In this document: positions 1-8,897 of the stretch, one piece after another
How the letters are laid out: the number at the start of each line of letters is the position of its first letter
Position numbering within the stretch: position 1 is the stretch's first letter
Assembly: GCF_041053105.1 (NCBI RefSeq)
Contig: NZ_CP163444.1
Span: 2,790,001 to 2,854,000 of the forward strand
Source of the DNA: Streptomyces sp. R44
Lineage (GTDB): Bacteria; Actinomycetota; Actinomycetes; Streptomycetales; Streptomycetaceae
Reading direction: 5' to 3'
Length of the DNA stretch: 64,000 nt
Position numbers and translations under genes: made by a program
Notes under the pieces: model-generated
The model's input: the letters and a program-made list of their open reading frames with translations, nothing else
Told to the model about the DNA's origin: nothing
The model's database searches: none

Positions 1-1075
1 GGCCGTCGTCCGCGATCACCACCCGCAGTATTCCGCCCAGCAGGGTGGCCGTCACCTCCGCCCGGGTCGCGTCCCGTGCGTGCTTGGCGACGTTCGTCAG
101 CGCTTCGGAGACCACGAAGTAGGCGACGGCCTCCACGGCTGGCGCGCATCGCCACGGCAGGTCCGCCCTCAGCCGCACGGGCAGCGGGGCGCGGGCCGCG
201 AGTCCCGACAGCGCCGCGTCGAGACCGAGTTCGTCCAGGACGGCGGGATGCAGCCCCCGCACGAGACCGCTCAGCTCCTCGATCGCCTCCTTCGCCTCCC
301 GGTGTGCCGTGTCGATCACCTCGCGCGCCTCCGGCGGCAGATCCACCAGGGTGGCCTTGGCCAGGCCCAGGTTCAGCGCGAGGGACACCAGTCGCTGCTG
401 CGCGCCGTCGTGCAGGTCCCGTTCGATGCGCCGTCGTTCCGCGTTCGCGGCGTCCACCGCGCCGGCCCGGCTCTCGGTGAGGTCCTCGACCCGCCGCGCC
501 AGGTCCTCCTCCCTGCTGCGGCCGAGCAGGGTGGGGACCACCTGGGTCTCCAGGCGTACGAGGGCCGCCGCCAGGGGCGGGACGGCGGCCAGCACGGCCA
601 GTCCCGCCACGGAGACGTAGGCCGCCTGCGTGGCGTAGCCGAGGTGGTCCATCCGCCACTGCCGGGGCAGCGCGTAGACCCACAGCGAGGCCAGGGCCGC
701 GGCGGCTCCGGCCACCAGCAGCGCGACCACCAGCGCTTCGAGCCCGCCGAACAGCGCCCCGGCCAGGCTGTGGTAGCCGAACTGTCGCCATGGCCGCCGC
801 CATCCCGGGCGGGGGATGTCGATCCCGAGCAGCCGCCGGAAGCGCCAGGACTGGGCCACGGTCAGCGCCGGCACGGAGACCGCCGTCACCAGGAGCGCGA
901 GCCCGAGGACGTACGGCGCGCTGCCGTCGTTTCCCGCGACGATCTCCCACACGAGGCCGAGGACCACGAACAGCAGGAAGCCCATGAGGAGATGGAGCGG
1001 CACCCCGAGAGCGAGGAACGAGGTGTCGCGCGTCAGCCGGGTGAGCGCCCGCCGCAGCCGGGGCCGGATCTTCAT
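1..1075 (-). CDS. Sensor histidine kinase (NarL/UhpB type), C-terminus cut by window edge
   Basis: Two-component sensor kinase of the HisKA_3 class, expected to sit in the cytoplasmic membrane and phosphorylate a LuxR-type response regulator. Reading leftward from an ATG at 1075 gives about four hydrophobic segments in the first 190 residues. The dimerisation/phosphoacceptor motif ERDLHDGAQQR follows, whose His is the autophosphorylation site, and then the N-box VSEALTNVAKHA of the HATPase_c domain. The frame is open to base 1, so the G-boxes and stop codon are outside the window, as is any partner regulator. The start is chosen because the preceding bases carry a weak GGTGGGA and the N-terminus fits the family. 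The signal sensed cannot be told from sequence. Confidence 0.9.
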   Translation of the reverse strand, partial: MKIRPRLRRALTRLTRDTSFLALGVPLHLLMGFLLFVVLGLVWEIVAGNDGSAPYVLGLALLVTAVSVPALTVAQSWRFRRLLGIDIPRPGWRRPWRQFGYHSLAGALFGGLEALVVALLVAGAAAALASLWVYALPRQWRMDHLGYATQAAYVSVAGLAVLAAVPPLAAALVRLETQVVPTLLGRSREEDLARRVEDLTESRAGAVDAANAERRRIERDLHDGAQQRLVSLALNLGLAKATLVDLPPEAREVIDTAHREAKEAIEELSGLVRGLHPAVLDELGLDAALSGLAARAPLPVRLRADLPWRCAPAVEAVAYFVVSEALTNVAKHARDATRAEVTATLLGGILRVVIADDG

Positions 1076-1251
1076 GATCCCACCGTAGGGGCCGGTCCCC
1101 ACGGCCTGCCATGAACCTGTCGTCCGCAACGGGGGTGTAGCCAGTGCCACCCCAGGACGGACAACGGTGTTACTGACTCCGGGGGCCGGAGACCGGAGGG
1201 TTGATCACGAGCCCGACGGCCGGGTTCGCGACAGCGAAAGAGACCTCCGAC

Positions 1252-1737
1252 ATGGCCACCACCTCCCTCATCCCCCTTGCCGCTGACGCCAGTCGCCCCT
1301 CCGCCGACATCCCTCGCCTCAGCCTCGCCCGCCGCCGGCAGGCCCGCCTGCTCATGGGCGCCGGCCTCGCCCTGCTGCCCTGGCTCGGTTACCTCGCCGG
1401 CACCCTGCCGCCCGCCGAGGCCGCCGCCTGGGTCACCCTCGACGCCCTGGAGGCCGCCGCGCTGCTCACCGCCGGCAGCCGTCTGTCGCGCGGCGACGCC
1501 CGTCACCGCGCGCCCGCGGCCGCGGCGGCGGTGCTCCTCCTCGCCGACGCCTGCATCGATCTCGCCACCTGCGCCTCCGGCCCGGAACTGGCCGTCGCCG
1601 TCGCCATGGCCGTGGCCGCGGAACTCCCCCTCGCGGCCCTGTGCGCGGTCATCGCCGCGCGCCCGTCACGGAGTGGTCCCCGACCCGGGTCATCGGCCAC
1701 GCCGCTCCCGCGGCCCGGGCAGAATTCCTCCTGGTAG
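1252..1737 (+). CDS. Small hypothetical membrane protein
   Basis: A 161-residue protein beginning MATTSLIPLAADASR. After a polar N-terminus of about 35 residues it has three to four hydrophobic stretches rich in Ala and Leu, then a Pro/Ser/Gly tail. I do not recognise a family. An in-frame TTG lies upstream at 1201, but the ATG at 1252 has a purine-rich GAAAGAGA upstream and a more natural N-terminus. It ends 33 bp before matB on the same strand and may share its transcript. GC3 is as high as in its neighbours, supporting real coding. Confidence 0.6.
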   Translation: MATTSLIPLAADASRPSADIPRLSLARRRQARLLMGAGLALLPWLGYLAGTLPPAEAAAWVTLDALEAAALLTAGSRLSRGDARHRAPAAAAAVLLLADACIDLATCASGPELAVAVAMAVAAELPLAALCAVIAARPSRSGPRPGSSATPLPRPGQNSSW

Positions 1738-1770
1738 CCCCTGCCGTCGACGACCCGAGGAGTACGACCG

Positions 1771-3204
1771 GTGAGTGCGCTCTTGCCCGCCCTGCAGGAC
1801 CCGTCCGACCGCCCCGCCCTGCGCTTCGGCCCGGACGTCCTGACCTACGACGAACTCGCCCGCGCCGCCTCCGCCCTCGCCGCCCGCATCCGTACCGCCC
1901 GGCGCGTCGCCGTGTGGGCGACGCCCTCCGCCCGTACCGCCGTCGCCGTCGTCGCCGCTCTGCTGGCCGGCGTCCCCGCCGTACCGCTCAACCCCCGCAC
2001 CGGTGAGCGGGAGCTGGCGCACATCCTCGGCGACAGCGAGCCCGACCTCGTGCTCGCGGGGCCGGAGGACGAGCTGCCGACCGCGCTCCCCCGTATCGAC
2101 GTGGAGCTCACCGGGGACGAGACGACCCCCTGGCCCCCCGTCGACCCCGAGTCCCCCGCGCTCGTCGTCTACACCTCCGGCACCACCGGTCCTCCGAAGG
2201 GCGTGCTCCTCTCCCACCGGGCCGTCGCCGCCTCCCTCGACGCGCTGGCCGAGGCCTGGGCCTGGACGGAGGACGACGTCCTGGTGCACGCGCTGCCGTT
2301 GTTCCACGTCCACGGGCTCGTCCTCGGCATCCTGGGCCCGCTGCGGCGCGGTGGCGAGGTCCGGCACCTGGGGGCCTTCTCGACGGAGGGCGTCCGGCGG
2401 GAGCTGGGCGACGGGGGGACCATGCTCTTCGGCGTACCGACGATGTACCACCGGATCGCCGACGCCCTGGACGGGGACGCGCGCCTCACCGGCGCCCTGG
2501 CCCGCGCCCGGCTCCTCGTCTCCGGATCCGCCGCGCTCCCCGTGCACGACCACGAGCGGATCACCGCCGCGACGGGCCGGACCGTCGTGGAGCGGTACGG
2601 GATGACCGAGACGCTCATGAACACCAGCGTGCGGCCGGGCGGCGAGCCCCGCCCGGGGACCGTCGGGACCCCGCTCGCGGGCGTGGACCTGCGGCTCGTG
2701 GACGAGGACGGCTCCGTGCTCGCGGAGCTCGACGGGGAGTCGGTCGGCGAGGTGCAGGTGCGCGGACCGAACCTCTTCTCCGGCTATCTCAACCGGCCGG
2801 ACGCGACGGCCGCCGCCTTCGACGGCGACTGGTTCCGCACCGGCGACATGGCGGTCCGTGAGGCGGACGGCGGGGTGCGTCTGGTGGGCCGCAAGGCGAC
2901 GGACCTGATCAAGAGCGGCGGCTACAAGATCGGGGCGGGCGAGATCGAGAACGCGCTGCTCGACCACCCCGGCGTCCGCGAGGCCGCCGTCACGGGCGAG
3001 CCCGACCCGGACCTCGGCGAGCGGATCGTGGCCTGGGTGGTGCCGCAGGACGGGGAGAAGCCGCCGGCCGAGGCGGATCTGGCCGACCACGTGGCGGGGC
3101 TGCTCGCCCCGCACAAGCGTCCCCGGGTGGTCCGCTACCTCGACGCCCTCCCCCGCAACGACATGGGCAAGGTGCTGAAGAAGGCGTTGCCGGGCGCACG
3201 TTGA
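1771..3204 (+). CDS. matB: Malonyl-CoA synthetase (MatB), ANL superfamily
   Basis: Cytosolic acyl-adenylating enzyme that converts malonate or methylmalonate plus CoA and ATP into the acyl-CoA extender unit. It is 477 residues, the normal MatB length. The adenylation P-loop YTSGTTGPPKG lies at residues 134-144, followed by the YGMTET motif, the hinge-region motif GRKATDLIKSGGYKIG, and the C-terminal catalytic lysine K467 in NDMGK. The sequence resembles what I remember of the characterised S. coelicolor MatB almost throughout, including the FHVHGL and GVPTMYHR motifs. The start is a GTG with a good GAGGAG eight bases upstream. It could supply extender units to polyketide or fatty-acid pathways. 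No clear operon partner other than the small membrane gene upstream. Confidence 0.93.
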   Translation: MSALLPALQDPSDRPALRFGPDVLTYDELARAASALAARIRTARRVAVWATPSARTAVAVVAALLAGVPAVPLNPRTGERELAHILGDSEPDLVLAGPEDELPTALPRIDVELTGDETTPWPPVDPESPALVVYTSGTTGPPKGVLLSHRAVAASLDALAEAWAWTEDDVLVHALPLFHVHGLVLGILGPLRRGGEVRHLGAFSTEGVRRELGDGGTMLFGVPTMYHRIADALDGDARLTGALARARLLVSGSAALPVHDHERITAATGRTVVERYGMTETLMNTSVRPGGEPRPGTVGTPLAGVDLRLVDEDGSVLAELDGESVGEVQVRGPNLFSGYLNRPDATAAAFDGDWFRTGDMAVREADGGVRLVGRKATDLIKSGGYKIGAGEIENALLDHPGVREAAVTGEPDPDLGERIVAWVVPQDGEKPPAEADLADHVAGLLAPHKRPRVVRYLDALPRNDMGKVLKKALPGAR

Positions 3205-3211
3205 CCGAGTG

Positions 3212-3247
3212 AAGGCCGGGCCCCCGGCAGAAAGGGGGCCCGGCCTT
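3212..3247. terminator. Bidirectional terminator hairpin between matB and the subtilase gene
   Basis: Perfect 14-bp inverted repeat (arms 3212-3225 and 3234-3247) with an 8-base loop, starting eight bases after the matB stop and ending eleven bases before the stop of the convergent subtilase gene. Arms start AAGGCCGGG and end CCCGGCCTT, so a short A/T tract flanks each side. Confidence 0.85.
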
Positions 3248-3257
3248 CCCTACGTAC

Positions 3258-6200
3258 CTACTTCACGCCGACCGCGCGGATCAGCTCCTGCGTCACGGAG
3301 CCGCCCCGGTCGTCGCTCGCCCCGGCCCGCAGCGAGACGGAGCCCGCCCCGGACGGGATCCGCAGCTCACCGGTCCAGGAGGCGCCGCGCCACGACTTCT
3401 TGAGGGCGACCTTCGTCCAGGTCGTGCCCTCGTCGTAGGAGACCTCCAGGGTGCCGGTGCCGATCGTGCCGGTGCCGGCCGCGCCCTGGACGTACGAGGC
3501 GGAGATCCCGACGGGCAGCCGGCTGCCGGCGCGGACGTCGCCGTACAGGTCGGTGTCCAGGTCGAGGCCGAGGTTGAGCAGCGGCAGGTAGGTGACCTTG
3601 TCGGAGGGCGTCTCGGCGGAGCGGAAGGTCCACTCGCTGTGGCCCTTGGTGGCGAGCCGCCAGCGGTCCGCGGCGAGCGCGGTGTCGGTGACGACCTTGT
3701 ACGTGGCCTCCTCCGCCGGCGCGTCCCAGGCGTAGGCGCCGGAGCTCTTCTTGCGGTCGACGCGGACGCCGTTCACGTACACCTCGGTGTACTGGGTCAT
3801 CGTGTCGTCGCTCCACACGTTGCCGAAGCCGGTGTGGTCGCCGCCGGAGTCGCCCCAGCCGGGGGTGTTGAAGCGCAGGTCGTTGCCGGTGCGCTGCTGG
3901 CCCCAGCCGAGGCCGGTGCCCAGCCAGGGGTGCCAGACGGGGCCGAACCAGTCGAGGGCGACGCGGCTGCCGCCCCGGTAGACGGACTGGCCGCCGCGCT
4001 GCTCCAGGGAGTCGCCGAGGTCGACGGACTCGTGCCAGCGCTGGCCGGTGCCGGTGGAGACGTACTCGGTGCGCTCGGCCGGGAAGGCGATCCACTCCTT
4101 GAAGCCGAAGCCGATCCGGAAGGTGTCGGTGAGGGAGTAGCGGAACTCGCCGCCGAGCTCCTTGCGCCTGGTCGGCATGCGGAACGTGGAGTCGATGGTG
4201 GCGAGTTCGTCCTCGTCGGGCCGGAGGACGAGGTCCGTGCCGATGGCGCCGGGGTGCCCTTCGGAGAGGTCGTAGGTGTACGGGGTGAAGCGGGTGCCGG
4301 TGAGGTCGGCGCGCAGGCCGCGGGCGGCGCCGGCGGCGAGCCGGGCGGCGTCGGCGGTGTTCACGGTGGCGACGGCGAGCGGCCGGTCCTCGTAGGCGTC
4401 GGTGCCGAACCACGTCATGAGCCGGCCGGGCCGGTCGTCGGTGACGAACAGGGCCTTGGCGCCCGCGTCCTGGGCGGTCTGGGCGAGCCGCGTCGGGTCG
4501 GCGCCCTCGGTGAGCCGGACGAGCACGGCCTTGCCGGTGACGTCCTTGCCGGTGTACTCGGCGGGGGTGCCGGTGCCCGCGTCGGCGAGGCCGAGGCGGT
4601 GGCGGCCTTCGAGGAGGGTGCCGCCGGCCTGCGGGGTGGCGTCGGAGAGCCGGACGCCGTCGACGGACGCTTCCAGGAGCGGCTTGCCGAGCCGCCAGAC
4701 GGTCCGGTACTCGAAGGTGCCGGTGGCGGGCTTGCGGGTGGGCGCGGCGAAGATCGAGTCGTACGTCGCGGGGACCTGGACGGCTCCGCCGTAGGAGGCG
4801 CCGTTCGCCTTCCGGTCGAACTCCATGAGGAGCTGGCGGGTCTCGGTGCGCTTCTCGACCTCGGCGCGGATCTCGCGGAGCCGCCGCCCGTCGAGGGTGA
4901 TCTCGCGGTCGCGGTCGAGGACGATCTCGGGCTCGGTGAGGAAGCCGAGGCCGAGGGAGTCCGCGCCGTGGGAGCCGCGCACGTCGAGGAAGGTGTCGAC
5001 GGTGTACGTGCCGGGCTTGAGGCGCAGTTCGAGGGTGCCGGACTCGCCGACGGCGGCCGGGAAGGGGTCCTCGCCCTCGGCGAGCTTCTGCACGCCGAGG
5101 TGGGCGGGGGCGGGGGCGCCGTCGCGGTCCTTGACGTGGACGGTGAGGGTGTAGCGCTCCTCCTCCTTCACCAGGCCGAGCGCGGTGTGCGCGACGGGCG
5201 TCCCGCCGGCGGTGGCGGTGATCCGGCCGGAGGACTGTCCGACGGGGGCCCGGGTGCCGTCGCCGGTGACGGTGGTGGACGCGGAGCCGTGGGCGGGGAC
5301 GGTGAGGGCGGTGTCGGCGAGGGTGGCGACGCCGGCGGGCATGCCCTCGACGGCGAGGTTCAGCTCGACGGGGGCGTCGGAGGAGTTGGTGTAGGTGACG
5401 GTCCGGGTGACCGGCTTGCTCTCCTGGTACGGCCAGGAGGTGAAGCCCAGGTCGGCGGAGCCGGTGGCGGTGATGTCCGCGGCGATCGCGGCGGCGACGT
5501 CGACCCGGCCGGCGCCGAGTTCGTACGCGCCGGCGTCGAGGGTCTTCGAGGAGGACATGAGCGCGTTCTTGAGCTGGGCGCCGGTCCAGTCGGGGTGCTG
5601 CTCGGCGAGCAGCGCGGCGACGCCGGCGACGTGCGGGGTCGCCATCGACGTCCCGCTCATCGAGGTGTAGGGGCCGCTGCCGGAGACGAGCCGGGAGCGG
5701 GCGGCGAGGATGTCCACGCCGGGCGCCGACACGTCGGGCTTGAGGGCCTGGTCGCCGTGGCGGGGGCCCTGGCTGGTGAAGTAGGCGGCGCGGTCGGCGG
5801 AGTCGACGGCGCCGACGGTGAGCGCGGAGTCGGCGGCGCCGGGCGAGCCGATGGAGCCGGGGTAGCCGGAGTTTCCGGCGGCGATGACGAAGAGGGCGCC
5901 GGTCTCGGCGGAGAGGGTGTTGACGGCCTGGGCCATCGGGTCGGTGCCGTCGCTGGGTTCGCGGGAGCCGAGGCTCATCGAGACGATCTTCGCGTCGATG
6001 TCCTTGGCGGCCCATTCCATGCCCGCGATGATCTGCGACTCGGTGCCGGAGCCCTCGTCGCTGAGGACCTTGCCGACGGCGAGGGTGGCGCCGGGGGCGA
6101 CGCCCTTCTCCTTGCCGTCGCTCGCGGCGCCGGAGCCGCCGACGGTGGAGGAGACGTGGGTGCCGTGGCCGTTGCGGTCGGCGACCTCCTGGCCCTCGAT

Positions 6201-6956
6201 GAAGGACCTGGTCTCGGTGATCCGGCCCGCGAGGTCGGGGTGGCCGAGGTCGGCGCCGGTGTCGAGGACGGCGACCTTGACGCCCTTGCCGGTGAGCCCG
6301 GCCTCCCAGGCCTTCGGGGTGCCGATCTGGGTGTTGGACTCGGCCATGGCGGCGTCGACGCGGCCGTCGAGCCAGACCTTGCCGGGACCGGGGTCGGCGG
6401 CGCGGGCGGTCCGGGTGCCGCGCGCGGTGAAGTCCTGCCAGAAGGCGGCGGGGTCGGTGGCGGTGACGGCGGCGCCGCCGATGCTGGGCAGGGTACGGAC
6501 GGTCCGGGTGCCGCGCGGGGCGGCGGCGCCGCTCCGGGCGGTCGTGGCTCCGTTCGTGACGATCAGCGGGAGGTCGCCGGTGATGCCCTGCTCGACGAGG
6601 CCGGTGACGTCGAAGAGGCGCGGGTCGAGGGCGCCGGAGTCCAGGTAGGGGCGGGCCTCGTCGGGGACGACGGTGACGCGGCCGTTCACGGTCCGGCTGC
6701 GTATCGCGCCGGTGGCGCCCTTCGCCCGGTCGACGGTGACGGTCCTGGCGCCGTCGCCGAGCTCGGTGAGGGTGACCCGGTCGCCGGTGACGAGGGTGAC
6801 GGTGCTGCTCGTCGCGGGCGCCTTGAAGGTGTCCGGCACAGGGGGGGCGGTGTTCGCGGCGGCGGCGGTCTGCCCGGCCGAGAGCATCACGAGGGAGATG
6901 CCCGCGGCGAGCAGCGCGGCCCTCCCTCTGTCGAAGGGTGCGGTCCTCGACGTCAT
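3258..6956 (-). CDS. Secreted S8 (subtilisin-like) serine peptidase, large multidomain
   Basis: A 1232-residue exported protease. An N-terminal Sec signal (RGRAALLAAGISLVMLSAG, then a cleavage region near residue 34) is followed by a propeptide-like segment. The peptidase S8 domain has a complete catalytic triad, D232 in LDTGAD, H264 in NGHGTH and S437 in SGTSMATPH, with oxyanion Asn N362. After the catalytic domain come beta-sandwich segments, a PA-like domain around residues 800-880, and a long C-terminal region of unknown fold ending in a beta-rich module. Large streptomycete subtilases with this plan degrade extracellular protein. The gene stands alone, with terminators on both sides (3212-3247 downstream, 7045-7084 upstream), so it is probably monocistronic. 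Confidence 0.93.
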   Translation of the reverse strand: MTSRTAPFDRGRAALLAAGISLVMLSAGQTAAAANTAPPVPDTFKAPATSSTVTLVTGDRVTLTELGDGARTVTVDRAKGATGAIRSRTVNGRVTVVPDEARPYLDSGALDPRLFDVTGLVEQGITGDLPLIVTNGATTARSGAAAPRGTRTVRTLPSIGGAAVTATDPAAFWQDFTARGTRTARAADPGPGKVWLDGRVDAAMAESNTQIGTPKAWEAGLTGKGVKVAVLDTGADLGHPDLAGRITETRSFIEGQEVADRNGHGTHVSSTVGGSGAASDGKEKGVAPGATLAVGKVLSDEGSGTESQIIAGMEWAAKDIDAKIVSMSLGSREPSDGTDPMAQAVNTLSAETGALFVIAAGNSGYPGSIGSPGAADSALTVGAVDSADRAAYFTSQGPRHGDQALKPDVSAPGVDILAARSRLVSGSGPYTSMSGTSMATPHVAGVAALLAEQHPDWTGAQLKNALMSSSKTLDAGAYELGAGRVDVAAAIAADITATGSADLGFTSWPYQESKPVTRTVTYTNSSDAPVELNLAVEGMPAGVATLADTALTVPAHGSASTTVTGDGTRAPVGQSSGRITATAGGTPVAHTALGLVKEEERYTLTVHVKDRDGAPAPAHLGVQKLAEGEDPFPAAVGESGTLELRLKPGTYTVDTFLDVRGSHGADSLGLGFLTEPEIVLDRDREITLDGRRLREIRAEVEKRTETRQLLMEFDRKANGASYGGAVQVPATYDSIFAAPTRKPATGTFEYRTVWRLGKPLLEASVDGVRLSDATPQAGGTLLEGRHRLGLADAGTGTPAEYTGKDVTGKAVLVRLTEGADPTRLAQTAQDAGAKALFVTDDRPGRLMTWFGTDAYEDRPLAVATVNTADAARLAAGAARGLRADLTGTRFTPYTYDLSEGHPGAIGTDLVLRPDEDELATIDSTFRMPTRRKELGGEFRYSLTDTFRIGFGFKEWIAFPAERTEYVSTGTGQRWHESVDLGDSLEQRGGQSVYRGGSRVALDWFGPVWHPWLGTGLGWGQQRTGNDLRFNTPGWGDSGGDHTGFGNVWSDDTMTQYTEVYVNGVRVDRKKSSGAYAWDAPAEEATYKVVTDTALAADRWRLATKGHSEWTFRSAETPSDKVTYLPLLNLGLDLDTDLYGDVRAGSRLPVGISASYVQGAAGTGTIGTGTLEVSYDEGTTWTKVALKKSWRGASWTGELRIPSGAGSVSLRAGASDDRGGSVTQELIRAVGVK

Positions 6957-7044
6957 CGTGGGAACTCCTCGCGGACCCGGGGTCGGGGTGGTTCCGGGTG
7001 CCGCGAGGAGTCTTGGCCTGTGGGGCGGGAGTTGACCCCTGTCA

Positions 7045-7084
7045 CTCCTGGCGGTTATGTGCCGTGGCGGCCAACCGCCAGGAG
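7045..7084 (-). terminator. Terminator hairpin downstream of the GNAT-MFS pair
   Basis: Perfect 12-bp inverted repeat (arms 7045-7056 and 7073-7084, CTCCTGGCGGTT and its complement) with a 16-base loop. It lies 25 bp past the MFS stop and 88 bp before the subtilase start, so it would separate the two leftward transcripts. Confidence 0.7.
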
Positions 7085-7109
7085 CGGACGGGTCGTTGGG
7101 GACATTCGG

Positions 7110-8375
7110 TCACGGAGTCGGATCGAGGGCGTCATAGCGGCGGAATCCGCGTCCGTAGAGGGCGAGGAGTCCGATCGCCAGGACGCAGGCGATCCCGCCG
7201 CCGGTGATGGCGACCGCGGGCGAGGTGAGGTCGGCGACGGAGCCCGCGAGGAAGTCGCCGAGCCGGGGCCCGCCCGCGACGACCACGATGAAGACGCCCT
7301 GGAGCCGGCCGCGCATCTCGTCCGGGGCGGCGACCTGCATCATCGTGTTCCGGAAGATCATCGAGACGGTGTCGGAGTAGCCGGCGAGGGCGAGCAGCAG
7401 CAGCCCGAGCCAGAGGTTCCGGGTCAGTCCGAAGACGGCGATGGCGGTGCCCCAGGCGGCGACGGCGAGGAGGATCGCCTGCCCGTGGTGGCGGATGCGG
7501 CCCTGCCAGCCGGAGAGGACGCCGCCGAGGAGCGCCCCGAAGGCGGGGGCGGCGACGAGGAGTCCGGTGGTCTTCGCGTCGCCGCCGAACCAGAGGACGG
7601 CGACGGCCGGGAACAGGGCGCGGGGGTGGGCGAGGATCATCGCGCAGAAGTCCGAGAAGAACGTCATGCGCAGGTTGGGGCGGGTGGCGAGGAAGCGCAG
7701 CCCGTCGAGGACGGAGGCCCGCTTGCCGCCCGACCGCTCCGGGAGCATGGACGGCAGCCGCCACATGGCGTAGAGGCTCGCGGAGAAGGCGGCGACGTCC
7801 ACGAGGTACGCGGTCTGGTAGCCGGCGAGCCCCACGATCAGGCCGCCGAGGCTCGGCCCGACGAGCATGCCGAAGGTCATGACCATCGAGTTGAGCGCGT
7901 TGGCGGCGCGCAGCTGCTCGGGCGGCAGGAGCCGGGGGATCATCGCCGAGCGGGCGGGCGCGTTGAGCGCGGTGCACACGGCCTGGAGGGCGACGATCCC
8001 GTACAGGAACCAGACGTGGTGGAAGCCGGTGATCGCGGCGCCGGCGAGGGCGACGGAGAGCGCGGCGGAGCCGCTCGCGCTGGCGAGGCCGAGCTTGCGG
8101 CGGTCGACGGTGTCGGCGATGGCACCGCCGTACAGGCCGAAGACGACGAGCGGGACGAGGGCGAAGAGTCCGACGAGCCCGACGGAGAAGGGCGAGCGGG
8201 TGATGTCGTACACCTGGAGGGAGACGGCGAGCGACGTCATGCCCTGGCCGACCCAGGAGACGGTGTTCCCGAACCAGAGGCGGCGGTAGTCCGCGGAGGT
8301 GCGCAGCGGGGTCAGGTCGGCGAAGACCTTGCGGCGGTCCTGCTCCTGCTTCTCGGTGTCCTGGGTGGCGGTCAC
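7110..8375 (-). CDS. MFS transporter, EntS-like multidrug/siderophore exporter type
   Basis: A 421-residue integral membrane protein with about twelve predicted transmembrane segments. It belongs to the major facilitator family branch that includes enterobactin exporter EntS and macrolide efflux proteins. A cytosolic N-terminal tail of about 25 charged residues precedes the first helix. The loop between helices 2 and 3 has GAIADTVDRRKL, matching the MFS signature G-x-(L/V)-x-D-x-x-x-R-R. The GTG start overlaps the stop of the upstream GNAT gene by four bases (GTGA), indicating translational coupling. The substrate is unknown; a proton-driven drug exporter is the likeliest role. Confidence 0.88.
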   Translation of the reverse strand: MTATQDTEKQEQDRRKVFADLTPLRTSADYRRLWFGNTVSWVGQGMTSLAVSLQVYDITRSPFSVGLVGLFALVPLVVFGLYGGAIADTVDRRKLGLASASGSAALSVALAGAAITGFHHVWFLYGIVALQAVCTALNAPARSAMIPRLLPPEQLRAANALNSMVMTFGMLVGPSLGGLIVGLAGYQTAYLVDVAAFSASLYAMWRLPSMLPERSGGKRASVLDGLRFLATRPNLRMTFFSDFCAMILAHPRALFPAVAVLWFGGDAKTTGLLVAAPAFGALLGGVLSGWQGRIRHHGQAILLAVAAWGTAIAVFGLTRNLWLGLLLLALAGYSDTVSMIFRNTMMQVAAPDEMRGRLQGVFIVVVAGGPRLGDFLAGSVADLTSPAVAITGGGIACVLAIGLLALYGRGFRRYDALDPTP

Positions 8376-8824
8376 GCGATGTCGTACCGCAGCTCGGGGC
8401 GCTCCCAGTGGATGCGTCCGGTGGGGCGCACGGTGCCGGTGCGGACGGCGCCGGTCCGCAGGTAGAACTCCTCGGCGGGCGGGTGGGCGACGACCCGCAC
8501 GGAGCCGAGCCCGGCGGTCCTGGCCTGCTCGGTCATGTGGTCCATGAGGAGCCGGCCTATGCCGCGCCCCTGGGCGGCGTCGGCGACGAACGCGAGGTCG
8601 AGCTCGGCCTCGTCGACGAGGAGCGCGTAGAACCCGAGGACGCGGCCGCCGTCGGCGTCGTCGACGGCGACGTAGACGGGGTGGTGCTCGATGTACGGCC
8701 CGCCGACCTGGTAGCCCTCGACCATGGCGGCGTAGTCGCCCCGGTAGGCCCGGGAGGTCCGCACGAGCCGGGTGAGCCGTGGGGAGTCGTCGGCGGTGGC
8801 GCGCCGGATGGTGATGTCGGACAT
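8372..8824 (-). CDS. GNAT family N-acetyltransferase
   Basis: A 150-residue single-domain acetyltransferase. The acetyl-CoA binding motif is seen as VADAAQGRGIGRLLMDHM (Q/RxxGxG/A pattern), preceded by the beta-strand FYALLVDEAELDLAFV. The N-terminus DITIRRATADD is typical of the family. The substrate (small amine, antibiotic or protein N-terminus) cannot be deduced. It is the first gene of a two-gene unit with the MFS transporter, whose start it overlaps, so a link between modification and export is possible. No Shine-Dalgarno sequence precedes the ATG; a -10-like TATACT (read on the minus strand) lies six bases upstream, suggesting a leaderless mRNA. Confidence 0.9.
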   Translation of the reverse strand: MSDITIRRATADDSPRLTRLVRTSRAYRGDYAAMVEGYQVGGPYIEHHPVYVAVDDADGGRVLGFYALLVDEAELDLAFVADAAQGRGIGRLLMDHMTEQARTAGLGSVRVVAHPPAEEFYLRTGAVRTGTVRPTGRIHWERPELRYDIA

Positions 8825-8830
8825 GGATCG

Positions 8831-8836
8831 AGTATA
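8831..8836 (-). promoter_or_regulatory. -10 hexamer placed for a leaderless GNAT transcript
   Basis: TATACT on the minus strand, separated by six bases from the ATG of the GNAT gene. That spacing puts the transcription start at or beside the A of the ATG. No clear -35 at the usual distance. Inference from spacing only. Confidence 0.4.
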
Positions 8837-8897
8837 GGAGCGAGGGCGGCTGATGCTCCTTACAATTTCATGAACGCGAAACGGAAGCCCCTTCCGC

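Noticed and set aside
3639..8465. 1608-codon plus-strand open frame across the subtilase and MFS genes
   Set aside because: Spans two well-supported minus-strand genes and their terminator. Low-complexity Gly/Ala/Val/Asp composition.
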